Source of the DNA: a virus | DNA: 64,000 bases | Reading direction: 5' to 3' (one strand) | Virus record (IMG/VR): IMGVR_UViG_3300033148_007360 | Location: 1-64,000 of that record | Shown here: positions 51,374-61,618 of the stretch, piece after piece | Layout: each line of letters opens with the position of its first letter | Numbering within the stretch: the first letter of the stretch is position 1 | The notes under the pieces: model-generated | What the model was told of the DNA's origin: nothing | The model's database searches: none | The model's input: only the letters and a program-made list of their open reading frames with translations | Made by a program: the position numbers and the translations under genes

Positions 51374-54088
51374 TCAAACCTCGTCTTTGTAGTAGGGTAC
51401 AACATTGTACGGAAGCACTCTTTTGATCTTGTTGAACAGGAACTGAGCCTTCGGGTTGCTGTATGGCAGATAATTGAAACTGTTTGGGTAACCAAAAACC
51501 TGCAAGTTTTTGTAAACCGACACGTAAACCGGTAAAATAAAATAATCGCTGTAGGAATCCCACAGACCTTCCCCGAAGGCCGCTCCTGAATATATGGTAT
51601 AATCAGGATTAGATCCACCATATCTCCATGATGTAGAGATTGTAAGCGCCGTAGCTCCCGGCACAGACTCCACGAGATAATTACCTTCATCTGGAGTATT
51701 GGAAAGTACAAGTTTGTCTCCAGACTTCACTCCGAGATCTGTTAGATCCACACCCGTTACATAAAGAACATTATCTCCACTGGTGACTCCTGTTCCACTC
51801 ACCACACTCTTGCAGGAATCCAAAGTTCCGCGAGCATAGGGCTTTTCCAACCGAGCATCCAAATTGTACAGACGGGCCAGCAACTTCACAGCCGACTCCG
51901 TCCCAACCCTGCGTGAAATATCACGAAATGCTCTCGATGCTATCCTCCAAGTAGCAACAGGATAGTTCTTTGTGAGTTCATCTTCAAGAATGTAGCCAAA
52001 ATCCTTAATTTTTTCTTTTACAAACTCTGGAAAAGCCTCACCTACAGCCTGCGTAAAAACAGGGAACCTTGAAATAGAATCCCGCAACCGCTGGAAATAA
52101 GCACCCATCATATAAAGAAATCTATGTCTTTGGTCACCCGCCAAATCAAAATCCGGGAGAAGAATTTCTCCTGTATGAGTTGTCGTGCCGGAGGGAAGAA
52201 CCCGAGTAACCCGCTCTTCATCCCGCATGTACGATGGAATCATCTGATAAAAGTAGTCCCTGAAAGATACTCCCTGGCGCAGAGTCATAGGATTGCTGAC
52301 GTCTTTCATACCGGTATAGATAGAACAGTCTTGAACAAACATCTTCCGGCTGAAGAAGTAAGGATACATGTTGAAGAAGGAAAACAAAGTATAATATCTG
52401 GATTCTCCAGCCTTTCTAATAGCGGTGTCAATATAATACATGGTTCCATAATAAATTTCTTCAGGATTTTTGGAAAATAACTTGGTGCCTCCCTTCCGCG
52501 CAAGATTGACATTTGTGATCTCCGCAGCATATAACTCCATGTCGGTCGGGAGTCCACGCACGACTTTGTATTCAAAACTGTTACCCAACTGGCCGGGCGA
52601 GAACTCCTCTGTAACTACAAGAGTAGTGGTTCCCGCTACAGACTGAATTATCTTGTAACCGTGCTTGTCTGCATCCTGACTGGCGTGATTCCCGAAAAGG
52701 AGGGTATCGCCTGAAGTTATATTACTGAAATCGGCTGAGTTGTCGTAGAAGTAATGAGCCTCGGCGGTGCTGGGAATTCCGGTTCCGGTCTTTATTGTCT
52801 CCCATGATCCCGTCCACTCCAGAACAGTTTGTGGCGCTTCCAGACCTTGTGTTGCGGAAAACGTCAGGGTCGGGTAATCCCTTGACTTCGGCTGGAACTC
52901 CTGATATTTTAAACCGCTGCGTATAGCATCCACTTCCGAAAATACCAAATGGACTTTTTCATCACCGTCTACGACAGCGCTCACTCCTCCGGTATGGGAT
53001 GCGTAATCGGAAATAGGATACTCAAAAGCAGCCATTGGATACGCATCCAGAATAAAGGCATCAACCCAAAGGCTGCTCAAACAATCCCGACCGGACTCGC
53101 CGATGTTAGTTGTCAATAGAACGGAGGACTGGTCAGGCAGCATTAACGGCCACATGCGAACAGCCTGTACATCAGATATTGCAGAAACCGACAGCAGGGA
53201 AAAAGCCGTACCGAAATCAATCCATGACTCCCCCCTGTCACTGCTACCCTTAAGATACGCTTTCTTCCCATCACCTTTATCGGATAGAGATGCTACAAGA
53301 AGAGATCCGGATAATGCATCCTGATAAATTCTTACAGGATGAAACCCGTAATCTATATCGGATTCGACTTCAATGGGTTCCGACCAACTCTCTCCACCAT
53401 CCTTGGAATACGACGTATATGCTGATTGACCGGCGGTAAAGATAATATTCAGCCTGCCTGTATCCATCGTGGTTACATCCACGAATCTCACTGGAGTTAA
53501 TCCAGCCAGATTTATATTGACCTTTTCCGGCCTTCGCCACGTCTGACCATAGTCAATAGATTGTGTCTTGTATATGGAATCTATTGACGCTCCCACACAA
53601 AACATGGTCTGGTTCAGCGTCATGGACATGCTGTACCCACAGTTGCTCGGCACTCTTATCGGTATCGTGGATACCTTGCTCCACGCGGTACTGCCGGAGA
53701 GTGCAGTCCATAACTCTGGAGTACCAAACCCGTGCTCATAAGTACACGTGTAACCGGCGGCTTCATGGCTATAGTATACAGTTCCGCTTCCAGTATCGTA
53801 ATCTATAACTCCACTGGCGTCCCCACCTACACTCCCGTAAAAATCATCCCGAAATCCATATATCTTGCCGTCCGATACGGATTGGTATCTCCCCCGGACA
53901 GTCCCAGGCACCAGCGACGTATCGAGGGATAGCGTTTCCATAGTCCCACCGCTCATTGATACCCACTCGGCTTTGCGCTTCAGGGTCGCCAGATAGATGC
54001 GATCTACCTCAGACCTGTAAACGGTTACCGGGTCGGAATAACTGTAACCGTCATCCGAGATTATATATGTTGGGTCGAACTCAGGCAT
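51374..54088 (-). CDS. Tail adhesin with sialidase-type Asp-boxes and baseplate-binding C-terminus
   Basis: 904 residues. At least three Asp-box motifs S-x-D-x-G-x-x-W (SIDYGQTW, SKDGGESW, SSDRGESW) in residues 160-310 mark a sialidase/BNR-like propeller. Residues about 600-800 look like a phage tail protein I-type helical domain (YFQRLRDSISRFPVF; GTESAVKLLARLYNLD). The order suggests attachment to the baseplate by the C-terminal half. Sialidase catalytic Arg triad not confirmed. Confidence 0.65.
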   Translation of the reverse strand: MPEFDPTYIISDDGYSYSDPVTVYRSEVDRIYLATLKRKAEWVSMSGGTMETLSLDTSLVPGTVRGRYQSVSDGKIYGFRDDFYGSVGGDASGVIDYDTGSGTVYYSHEAAGYTCTYEHGFGTPELWTALSGSTAWSKVSTIPIRVPSNCGYSMSMTLNQTMFCVGASIDSIYKTQSIDYGQTWRRPEKVNINLAGLTPVRFVDVTTMDTGRLNIIFTAGQSAYTSYSKDGGESWSEPIEVESDIDYGFHPVRIYQDALSGSLLVASLSDKGDGKKAYLKGSSDRGESWIDFGTAFSLLSVSAISDVQAVRMWPLMLPDQSSVLLTTNIGESGRDCLSSLWVDAFILDAYPMAAFEYPISDYASHTGGVSAVVDGDEKVHLVFSEVDAIRSGLKYQEFQPKSRDYPTLTFSATQGLEAPQTVLEWTGSWETIKTGTGIPSTAEAHYFYDNSADFSNITSGDTLLFGNHASQDADKHGYKIIQSVAGTTTLVVTEEFSPGQLGNSFEYKVVRGLPTDMELYAAEITNVNLARKGGTKLFSKNPEEIYYGTMYYIDTAIRKAGESRYYTLFSFFNMYPYFFSRKMFVQDCSIYTGMKDVSNPMTLRQGVSFRDYFYQMIPSYMRDEERVTRVLPSGTTTHTGEILLPDFDLAGDQRHRFLYMMGAYFQRLRDSISRFPVFTQAVGEAFPEFVKEKIKDFGYILEDELTKNYPVATWRIASRAFRDISRRVGTESAVKLLARLYNLDARLEKPYARGTLDSCKSVVSGTGVTSGDNVLYVTGVDLTDLGVKSGDKLVLSNTPDEGNYLVESVPGATALTISTSWRYGGSNPDYTIYSGAAFGEGLWDSYSDYFILPVYVSVYKNLQVFGYPNSFNYLPYSNPKAQFLFNKIKRVLPYNVVPYYKDEV

Positions 54089-55814
54089 TCAAAACCTTCC
54101 CGTACTCCCACTCATCCGGGAAATACAGTTCCAGAGTTACATAGTTCCTGTCCAGCACAAGCAACTCCGTCTCCTCAACCTCTATAGGCCCGTTATAGAG
54201 AGATGTTTTTACATACCACACAGTCCCCTTCGGAAGTTCACCGGTGTCGCCGGAATCAACTGTTATTTCAATCTCCCCACCGCTGCTTTTAAACGTCTCT
54301 CCATCGCTAAATGCCCCCAAATAAGATTGCCCGATATTAGTAGTTTTACTCACGGAATACTGGGATAAGGAAACTGCGGTTACTATCCAAGTCGCGTAAT
54401 CGGCTCCTGCTTTAAGCGTGTACGATAGCATATTTTTCTTCTTTTCATCGTTTTCATCCGAACATGTAATTCTTGGAATACGCGTAAACATTTTAGGGTG
54501 AACAAAATCAACCAATTCCCCATCATTGATGTTTTCCAGAGATTTAAGCACATCCGAGGGGGCAACACCAGTACCCACTTTCAGGGAAGCCGCTTGGAAA
54601 ATGGATTCCAGTTCAGACAATATCGCCTCCCTGGCAGCCCTCTTCTCTGTCCCCCTCCCTTGTAACTTAACTACAAAATGAAGTTTCGGTGTTGCTACAT
54701 CAAACCCGGTTACAGTAAGAACGGTTCCATACATAACTCGCGGGTAAACATAGGCATAGACTTCGTCAAGCAACGACTGTTCAGGTACACCTCCTCCGGT
54801 CGGCACGATAGACAGAACCAAGTTATAATTCTGTACCATCTTGGCGGTAGCCGAATGAACACCGCTGACCGCCGCGGCTAGATTTTCAATTGACTCCAAC
54901 GTAACTCCAGACCATGCCGTTCTCAAAAGTTCCGGCACTTTCCTTTTCAAGTCGGATGCCGACTCACCATCGCTTCCCCCAGACGGTGCTGTAGTGTTAA
55001 CAACCGAAGTATTAGATGCGAGGGATCCGGTTAAAGTATTCACTTCGCCCTTCGCAACGTCATTTCCTTCAGCACCTTTAGTTATCAAATAGGATGCAAC
55101 TATGCTGGCCCCCTCGTCGGGCACCCTGCCAAACGTCCCATCTCCAAAAACTATAAGAGTACGTAGCTGCTCAGTGGATGAATCCCAGATATAAAAAACT
55201 TCACACACTTCATCTTCCGGCCCATAATCTGTTAGCCTGTCCACCACTGCCCAAGATGTGGAATCCACCTCCACTTCAATTGAACTCTTGATTGCTCCAG
55301 AACTGCGGAGGGGAAAGGTCTGAACAAAATTACCACTGGATGTACCGAGGGCTTCGTTCTCGATATATTCAGCCTGCACCGCGGAAACACCGTCCACCTC
55401 TGTAGAACCGGCGGGGATTGTCGCCTTCGACAGGGTTACAAACGGAAGTACTTTATCGCCCGAAGAATAACACAAAGTATATTTTGGAATCGTTCTCCCA
55501 GATGCGTCACTAGCTGTAAATTTCAACGACGTTCCGGCACCGGATGGTCCGGCCAATATGTATCCCATATCCTGCGCAATCCTGACGATATTATCCATGT
55601 CCGTCGCCAAGCTGAGAATGCACTCGCGTTGCTGCACATCGAGGTACCTGTGAGCAACGTCGTGAATAGCAGCCCAGAGTTCCAGGAGGAGTATTCCCTC
55701 GTTGTTAGACGAGGTATCCGTAATCTCCGGGATATAGTTTTTTATATAATTTTTCATCCCGGCCACAATTTCGGAATAAGAACGTGATAGTGGATTCAAC
55801 CGCTTCATAGTCAT
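54081..55814 (-). CDS. Baseplate J-like wedge protein
   Basis: 577 residues. EGILLLELWAAIHDVAHRYLD, later DYGPEDEVCEVFYIWD, GDGTFGRVPDEGASIVASYL, and GVHSATAKMVQNYN are typical of baseplate J/T4 gp6-like proteins. TAATG overlap with the gp25-like gene; GAGGAGA upstream. Confidence 0.85.
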   Translation of the reverse strand: MTMKRLNPLSRSYSEIVAGMKNYIKNYIPEITDTSSNNEGILLLELWAAIHDVAHRYLDVQQRECILSLATDMDNIVRIAQDMGYILAGPSGAGTSLKFTASDASGRTIPKYTLCYSSGDKVLPFVTLSKATIPAGSTEVDGVSAVQAEYIENEALGTSSGNFVQTFPLRSSGAIKSSIEVEVDSTSWAVVDRLTDYGPEDEVCEVFYIWDSSTEQLRTLIVFGDGTFGRVPDEGASIVASYLITKGAEGNDVAKGEVNTLTGSLASNTSVVNTTAPSGGSDGESASDLKRKVPELLRTAWSGVTLESIENLAAAVSGVHSATAKMVQNYNLVLSIVPTGGGVPEQSLLDEVYAYVYPRVMYGTVLTVTGFDVATPKLHFVVKLQGRGTEKRAAREAILSELESIFQAASLKVGTGVAPSDVLKSLENINDGELVDFVHPKMFTRIPRITCSDENDEKKKNMLSYTLKAGADYATWIVTAVSLSQYSVSKTTNIGQSYLGAFSDGETFKSSGGEIEITVDSGDTGELPKGTVWYVKTSLYNGPIEVEETELLVLDRNYVTLELYFPDEWEYGKVLNA

Positions 55815-56218
55815 TACGAAATCTCCTCGTCAAGTTGAAACAGCGTTTTCCCCGCCTCCCCGACAAGATCCGAAAACCTGAAATAGATAGTAACAGGTAA
55901 CTTGTGTTCTTCAATATCCTCGTTGCTCGGGTTGGGCCGGACGCTGTCAATCTGTATTCTGGGTTCAAACCGGTCTACAGCAGCCTGTATAGCCGCCGCG
56001 ATTGATTCTTGCGTTACAGGATCGTTCGGCGAGAATAAAAATTTTCTCACATCCGAACCACGTGACGGATCCATGAATTTTTCCCCGCGCTTAAGGCGAA
56101 ACAGTGTCTTCAGGGCAGATCTCAGCAGTGTAACATCACTAGCTTTAATGATGTTACCATTGGCATCGAAAGTTAACGGAGATGCAATCCCTTTATATAG
56201 ATTCCAGTCAGCCATCAT
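55814..56218 (-). CDS. gp25/W-like baseplate wedge protein
   Basis: 134 residues. LTFDANGNIIKASD, LKTLFRLKRGEKFMDPSRGSD and LFSPNDPVT are the conserved core of the T4 gp25 family, which links sheath and baseplate. Adjacent to baseplate J and spike genes, as expected. Confidence 0.9.
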   Translation of the reverse strand: MMADWNLYKGIASPLTFDANGNIIKASDVTLLRSALKTLFRLKRGEKFMDPSRGSDVRKFLFSPNDPVTQESIAAAIQAAVDRFEPRIQIDSVRPNPSNEDIEEHKLPVTIYFRFSDLVGEAGKTLFQLDEEIS

Positions 56219-56219
56219 C

Positions 56220-57230
56220 TCAACTCTTGACTACAATAATACCTGACGACCACGTGCTTGTATCAGGAACAGGTGGAACAGGAAGAACCGGTCGAGATGT
56301 GGGAGCGCCCTCATTTCCGATATGTGTATGGTCTTGAATATAAGTTGTCAGGTCCTGTAAAATTGTTATCAACTTATCAGATATCGGCACCTTCAGGCTT
56401 CCTCCACCTCCTATATCAAAGGTCGGAGTCTTGAACTCGAACTTTGCAGCTTCCATACTTACATCTCCAAACTTGGACTCCGCTTTGCCCCCTGTAATGC
56501 TTACGTCACCAACCTTAACATCAATCGGGCCAAGTTCCACCTCTGCACCGGTAGGGGCTTTCGCTATTATCTTTTGTGTCAACACCCTTAGCGTCGGCAC
56601 ATCTCCCCCGGACTCCAGCCTGAATAACGTTTGCCCATCCTTTGTAACCATCTCCACAATAGACCCCGAACCTTGTACCGGAGAAGGACCAGGCTCAGGC
56701 GCGGACTGGAAGCCATCCTCCACTTTGCGCTGTGGAGCAGCAGGAGGCATAGGCGACCATAACCTGAGCGCCGCACCTGCTCTATCAGTTATCATGATGT
56801 ATTCACTCCCACCCATATCGTCCGCGATTATAGTATGCCCGGTGGGTGATTTGTAAATAATCCTGGCCGTGTTGCTCCCCTTGACACACTCAGGAGTTTC
56901 AGCGCCCGTAGGGGAGAGATAAGAAGTATTGCCGACCTTCACCGTGGTGGGCTGTTTTGCGATGCTCCGCACACCGCCGATTACTATGGGCTTCTCCAAC
57001 CTCCCCTTTTCAAACATCACATATACCAGCGCTCCTACCGCAAACGGCTCATAGGAACCGGCCTCGGCATGTCCTCCCCCCATTGTTGCAACCTCCGCCC
57101 AGGGAAGAGTGTTAACCGGAGAATTCGCAATAGTTCCATGCAATTCGGGAACCCGTACCTTCAGTCTCCCGCCCATCTCTATATCAACATTAAGTTCTAC
57201 AATCCCCTTGTATACACCATAATATCTCAT
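56220..57230 (-). CDS. Baseplate spike / gpV-gp5-like protein
   Basis: 336 residues. N-terminal OB-fold (GRLKVRVPELHG, LPWAEVAT, VGALVYVMFEKG, KPIVIGGVRS), a linker rich in Pro, then a repetitive beta stretch (ELGPIDVKVGDVSITG, KFGDVSMEAAKFEF) likely forming the triple-beta prism, and a C-terminal region with HTHIG metal-site-like motif. No lysozyme domain. Confidence 0.8.
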   Translation of the reverse strand: MRYYGVYKGIVELNVDIEMGGRLKVRVPELHGTIANSPVNTLPWAEVATMGGGHAEAGSYEPFAVGALVYVMFEKGRLEKPIVIGGVRSIAKQPTTVKVGNTSYLSPTGAETPECVKGSNTARIIYKSPTGHTIIADDMGGSEYIMITDRAGAALRLWSPMPPAAPQRKVEDGFQSAPEPGPSPVQGSGSIVEMVTKDGQTLFRLESGGDVPTLRVLTQKIIAKAPTGAEVELGPIDVKVGDVSITGGKAESKFGDVSMEAAKFEFKTPTFDIGGGGSLKVPISDKLITILQDLTTYIQDHTHIGNEGAPTSRPVLPVPPVPDTSTWSSGIIVVKS

Positions 57231-58448
57231 TCATCCCCCCATCTGTGCTAAAGAAACCGTAGCAGTATAAGTCTCTTCAAACTTGTGTTCTATTTGTGTT
57301 ACAGACCACACTACACCGGAATACGACGACGCCAACGGATGCATTCTACCGTCAGCACGGAAAATATCCACCACAACTTTATCGTTCAATTCAGCGTAAC
57401 GGAAGAAATGGTATGTCCCCCTGATATCCATTTCCGCATTTGGGGCGGACCCTTGCACCCATTCACCCCACTGTGCCAGGGCCTCCGGCGTCTCGTTAAA
57501 CCCTACCGCCTGTTCAAACGGTTGCGCCAATGTCTTGACTCGACTCAACCACCCTATACCGGGTCTGGATGCCTCCGCTTTCAACACCTGCATCTTCTCC
57601 GCAAACATTGATGCGGATTCCTTCGGCTTCGGTGTCCCGATTAACGTCTGGGCAGCACCCATTGGAAATACAGTAAAACTAGGACGAAAGTCCATCACAT
57701 CCAGAATTGTCGGCGCAACATAATTCGGGTTGGGGGGAAACATACAATACCACCAGATGGGACTTTGAATCTCTCGTACCGGAGCAAGTTTGAACAAATC
57801 CCTGTCCGGGCCGAACCACCCGAAGATAAGCCGACTTCCCAAATCAGGCGCTTCCTGAAAGGTGTCGGCAAACCATCGCATGAGTTCATAGAACGACCAT
57901 CCATGCACGGTAACCGATTCTTTACTCGGTGAAGTCGGTAGTCTAACTACGCCTGATACCCCGGCTTCACCAAGAAGTTGGGATGCAATGGACTGTAAAG
58001 TTCCCGCCCGGGTGCCCTTATAAATATAATCATGTAACCTGCGTTCTCTCACACGTACCGAGTGGGAATCCGATGTAAAACCGATAACAAATTCATCCGA
58101 ACCGTAAGCATACTTGTAATTCAGGGAACTGATCGAATACGTCATGATAGGAGATAACATCCCCTCCCCGAAATCAAGTTGAATCGCAAGGTCAACATCA
58201 AGACCAATCGAATTGGTTATAGTGGTTATAATACCCTCCGCCAAGTCACCGGAAGGATCCAGTAACGTCAACTCGCCGTTAAGTTGCGCTCCGGGTATTC
58301 TTTGCCCATCGGAGTTCACTTCAGTCATAGTAAGCGATTTGTAAAATCTCGGAGCTACCCCAGGTAGAAATTCCCCGAAAGTGGGCATACCCTCAACTGC
58401 AAGCGACCACATCACGTTAGGATTCGACTCGTTCGGATTCCCCGGCAT
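57231..58448 (-). CDS. Baseplate hub protein (gpD/gp27-like)
   Basis: 405 residues. Mixed beta domains (FYKSLTMTEVNSDGQRIPGA; YSISSLNYKYAYGSDEF) and aromatic-rich middle (RWFADTFQEAPDLG). Position between spike and LysM/gp53-like genes supports a hub role. Direct family match is moderate. Confidence 0.65.
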   Translation of the reverse strand: MPGNPNESNPNVMWSLAVEGMPTFGEFLPGVAPRFYKSLTMTEVNSDGQRIPGAQLNGELTLLDPSGDLAEGIITTITNSIGLDVDLAIQLDFGEGMLSPIMTYSISSLNYKYAYGSDEFVIGFTSDSHSVRVRERRLHDYIYKGTRAGTLQSIASQLLGEAGVSGVVRLPTSPSKESVTVHGWSFYELMRWFADTFQEAPDLGSRLIFGWFGPDRDLFKLAPVREIQSPIWWYCMFPPNPNYVAPTILDVMDFRPSFTVFPMGAAQTLIGTPKPKESASMFAEKMQVLKAEASRPGIGWLSRVKTLAQPFEQAVGFNETPEALAQWGEWVQGSAPNAEMDIRGTYHFFRYAELNDKVVVDIFRADGRMHPLASSYSGVVWSVTQIEHKFEETYTATVSLAQMGG

Positions 58449-58744
58449 TACTCCCCTTCCATGATCTTCCCAAGAACTTTATCAATCGGAGGCATACGCA
58501 GTATCATACCCGGAACCGCCCCGTAAAACGGGTCTTTTATATCATTTACATCCGCTATCACCCACCACAGCGACTCATCTCCGTAAACTTCGAGCGCTAC
58601 CATGTCCAGCCTTCCTCTGGAATCCGCTGGCATCACATACCACTTATCCCTATCGGACTCTTCGACGTTTACCATTTTGTAGTGCCCCCAGTAAGCAGTT
58701 CCGTCTATCATGATTTTTGACGATCTCTTTTTGTACCTGTCCAT
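58448..58744 (-). CDS. gp53/LysM-like baseplate protein
   Basis: 98 residues. DMVALEVYGDESLWWVIADVN and PGMILRMPP form a LysM-like pattern shared with T4 gp53-type wedge proteins and tail protein X. Stop overlaps the hub gene start. Confidence 0.7.
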   Translation of the reverse strand: MDRYKKRSSKIMIDGTAYWGHYKMVNVEESDRDKWYVMPADSRGRLDMVALEVYGDESLWWVIADVNDIKDPFYGAVPGMILRMPPIDKVLGKIMEGE

Positions 58745-58756
58745 CGGAAGTCACCC

Positions 58757-59434
58757 CTAAGCGACAAACGGTAATTTCTTCAAGATTGATCCTAAGCTGC
58801 CAGCAGCTACACCTCCAAGCGTTGACAACGACACAGCACCCCCCTGCGCAACAGCCTTTATCTGCATAATCGTTGCATCAGGCGCTCGCAGCCAGAATGA
58901 CTCGCATTGAAATGACAGATTCACCTGTACTATCCCCGGAAGATGCTCCAACACGGAAAAGGGCGGCCTGTACTCGACATCGTAACCCATTATCCTGCCT
59001 TGCTTCATCAGGAATAACGAACCCATACTAAGAAGAACCTTCATCGGGGGAATCACGCCCGGCCCTCTCAGATACGTGGGATATACAAACGACTTAAGCA
59101 TCTCAAGACGCCCCTGAATCACCCCCTCATCGTAAGGCTCCTCGGAAATAAGAAATATCGGGAACTCCACACGGGCAGCGCTGGTATTCTGATAGTACAG
59201 AAAGGGTTCGCTCCGACCTTTCACATCCTGTGCTTCATAATTTACTTCGATCCTGTGGGAAATATTCTCGTAATACCAGAACTCGAAACCCAAACCCGGA
59301 ACCGGAATGTTGGTGGTCTGCTCCAACCCGATAATAACTCCGTGAGCACGCATCTGGCTCAGGAGAGCCTCGGCAGCGGAGGTTATCTCGGATCCACCGT
59401 AACTAGCAGGATTTGTTGCTTTCAACAAAGACAT
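58757..59434 (-). CDS. Tail tube initiator-like baseplate protein
   Basis: 225 residues. VNYEAQDVKGRSEPFLYYQN, VEFPIFLISEEPYDEG and PPFSVLEHLPGIVQVNLSFQ suit the beta-rich tube-initiator proteins between tape measure and hub genes. Call rests partly on position. Confidence 0.55.
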   Translation of the reverse strand: MSLLKATNPASYGGSEITSAAEALLSQMRAHGVIIGLEQTTNIPVPGLGFEFWYYENISHRIEVNYEAQDVKGRSEPFLYYQNTSAARVEFPIFLISEEPYDEGVIQGRLEMLKSFVYPTYLRGPGVIPPMKVLLSMGSLFLMKQGRIMGYDVEYRPPFSVLEHLPGIVQVNLSFQCESFWLRAPDATIMQIKAVAQGGAVSLSTLGGVAAGSLGSILKKLPFVA

Positions 59435-59449
59435 TAAACTGTTTGCTCC

Positions 59450-61450
59450 TCATCCACCGGTTTCTTTACTTCCGGGGCCTGTTCTAGCATTCTCCTTTTT
59501 ACTGTTTTTTTGCGTTTCCCTGGCCACCTTCGTAAGGTTCCTCAATTCCTTGATTATAGCGTCACGTTGCCTTTCCGAAATCCTTTGCTCAAGGGAGATA
59601 GAAAGAGGCTCCGCCTCCCACTCCCGCTTCTTTGTTGTCAACGCCGTGTAAACATCCTGTGGTGTCACTCCTCGAGCAGTCATCGCCTGAAGTGCCGCGG
59701 TGTAGACCTTTCCCTTCTCCCCCCGCAATTCCTCCAATGTCACATGCTCACCAAAAATAGCCTTCCTTATACCCCTGCTTTGCTCCTCTACCTCCTTCCG
59801 TGTCCAAGGCTCTCTACCTCCAGCTCTTCTCCTCCCAGCCCACGTCGCGTATTCCGCTGCTAATACCTTTTCAGCAGTTTCCTCCCGAAACGGAAGATCC
59901 ACTGTAAGCCACCACCTCATAAATCGGTTCTTAAAGTAGTCAATAAATCTGCCCAAAGCGCCTATAGTGTTATCGTAAATCCACCAACCGAGTTTTTTCA
60001 ACTGTTTCTTGCCCCAGTCATAAAGACGTTCCCACCATGCTTTCTTCCCCCTCTCCGGTTCCAGATTCAGCATATCCTTTATAACTTCCCACGCTTCTTT
60101 AGCTCCTGCTATAAATCCCTGCCAGACGCCACCCTTCTTCTTTTCCTTGGCAAACGCACTCATAATCTTATCAACCCCCCTCTGCATCTTATTCACACTC
60201 TTTGTTATTTCCTTTAACGCGTCACCAAACCATTCAAGAAGGGTTTTTCCCCCGACCGTCCTCGTAATAGCAAACGACTTCCACGTCTGCACGAACTTGT
60301 CCCAGAGATTTGAAAGGGTCCTCATCTTATTCGTCCACGTAGACTTGATATCCGCACCTTGACTGGCCCTGATTGTATGCTCCACCTGTTTCCACACTTT
60401 TGTCTTGCGTTCGGCCAGCATCTCTACGAATGCCGGTGGAAGTCCCAGTTGCTGCGCCAGATTAAACCGCATACCTTTACTGCTTATCCCCTCGATCCGC
60501 TCCTCTAACTTTTTCAGAACGGCAACCGGGCCTATCCTCTCAGCTTCCTTCATGTTCAGTCGTAGAAATGCCGCCAAGTAATTACCTTCCGCTCCGCGGA
60601 ACGCTGAAGGCGTAAGCAACGTCTGCATAATATCCTGTAGCGGCCCTATATCAAACCCGGCTTTCTTCAATGCACCGGCAGCTCCGGCCATTTCCTTTAC
60701 GAACTTCTCTCGGAATTCGGGAGCGATGAGATAAGACATTTGCTTCATGCTGTCCACAAGACCCGCAAGTTCCTCGCCGGTCATGACTCCCTGCCTTTGC
60801 AAACCAAACAGGTAATCGGTGAATTTGTCTATTCCACGCTTACTAAACCCAGCCGCTGAATATATGTTCATGAAATTTGCAGTGAGCTGAGCAGCGGTTT
60901 CAAGAGAGAGGCCCATCGTGTCGCGCATCATTACTACTTGCCTAGCCATCGAACCCATTGACTTGCGCATGGGATCCGATACGTCGCTGACATTATACAA
61001 AGCCCTGAAAGCTCCAATAGCGGACTCGGTGGTAATAGCCATGTCCTTAGCCAAGTTCGCTATTGTACCCTGTAACTGCACCAAGTTCTCCATAGTCAGG
61101 GGAGTAACATCCGCGAGTCCGTACAGGCGCTCCTGAAAGGCGGATAGCGCCCCAACGCCCTTTCTCGCAAGACCACCAATCCACTTTCCTACCACAACCG
61201 TTCCGAAAGTAACAAGTATGTTTTTTATCGTCTTGAACACTCCCCCCAGCTTCTTGATTCTAGAAGTGGTCTCCTCCAACGACGTCTCAATCCGACTTAA
61301 GTGATCGCGCATATCATCAGCAACTCTATCAACAGATCCCTCAATATTGGTCAAAGACTTTTGGATAGTCCTCGACTCCCTCTGGAGATTGTGCTCAATC
61401 CCCAATTCCCAGAAGAGTCGGCCCATCGTTATTTGAGTTGACGGATTCAA
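59450..61450 (-). CDS. Tape measure protein
   Basis: 666 residues from a TTG with GGAGG upstream. Coiled-coil N-terminus (TIQKSLTNIEGSVDRVADDM), a hydrophobic segment (TFGTVVVGKWIGG), then helical repeats of the TP901-type (ARQVVMMRDTMGLSLETAAQL). Short for a myovirus, implying roughly a 100-nm tail by the usual per-residue rule. Confidence 0.8.
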   Translation of the reverse strand: MNPSTQITMGRLFWELGIEHNLQRESRTIQKSLTNIEGSVDRVADDMRDHLSRIETSLEETTSRIKKLGGVFKTIKNILVTFGTVVVGKWIGGLARKGVGALSAFQERLYGLADVTPLTMENLVQLQGTIANLAKDMAITTESAIGAFRALYNVSDVSDPMRKSMGSMARQVVMMRDTMGLSLETAAQLTANFMNIYSAAGFSKRGIDKFTDYLFGLQRQGVMTGEELAGLVDSMKQMSYLIAPEFREKFVKEMAGAAGALKKAGFDIGPLQDIMQTLLTPSAFRGAEGNYLAAFLRLNMKEAERIGPVAVLKKLEERIEGISSKGMRFNLAQQLGLPPAFVEMLAERKTKVWKQVEHTIRASQGADIKSTWTNKMRTLSNLWDKFVQTWKSFAITRTVGGKTLLEWFGDALKEITKSVNKMQRGVDKIMSAFAKEKKKGGVWQGFIAGAKEAWEVIKDMLNLEPERGKKAWWERLYDWGKKQLKKLGWWIYDNTIGALGRFIDYFKNRFMRWWLTVDLPFREETAEKVLAAEYATWAGRRRAGGREPWTRKEVEEQSRGIRKAIFGEHVTLEELRGEKGKVYTAALQAMTARGVTPQDVYTALTTKKREWEAEPLSISLEQRISERQRDAIIKELRNLTKVARETQKNSKKENARTGPGSKETGG

Positions 61451-61453
61451 ACA

Positions 61454-61618
61454 TCAGCCTCCAAGGTTGAATACATCCTGCGGAATCATTTTTTTCATCA
61501 CCTGCATCAACTCTACAACAAGAAACTCCCTCTCGAACGGAGTGAGTTCGTCATATTCTTCAAATGAAATCCTCCCGAACTTGGCCATGTAGAGTTTCTC
61601 CCGCAATCTATTCCTCAT
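61454..61618 (-). CDS. Short tail-assembly chaperone partner, possible +1 frameshift product
   Basis: 54 residues from ATG 61618, or reached by frameshift from the upstream gene. Charged helix (FEEYDELTPFEREFLVVELMQVMKK). The frame stays open upstream through the T6 run at 61659-61664 preceded by AGGAG in the 61608-62411 gene, up to a TAA just beyond. Located between tail tube and tape measure, where frameshifted chaperones are typical. Confidence 0.5.
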   Translation of the reverse strand: MRNRLREKLYMAKFGRISFEEYDELTPFEREFLVVELMQVMKKMIPQDVFNLGG

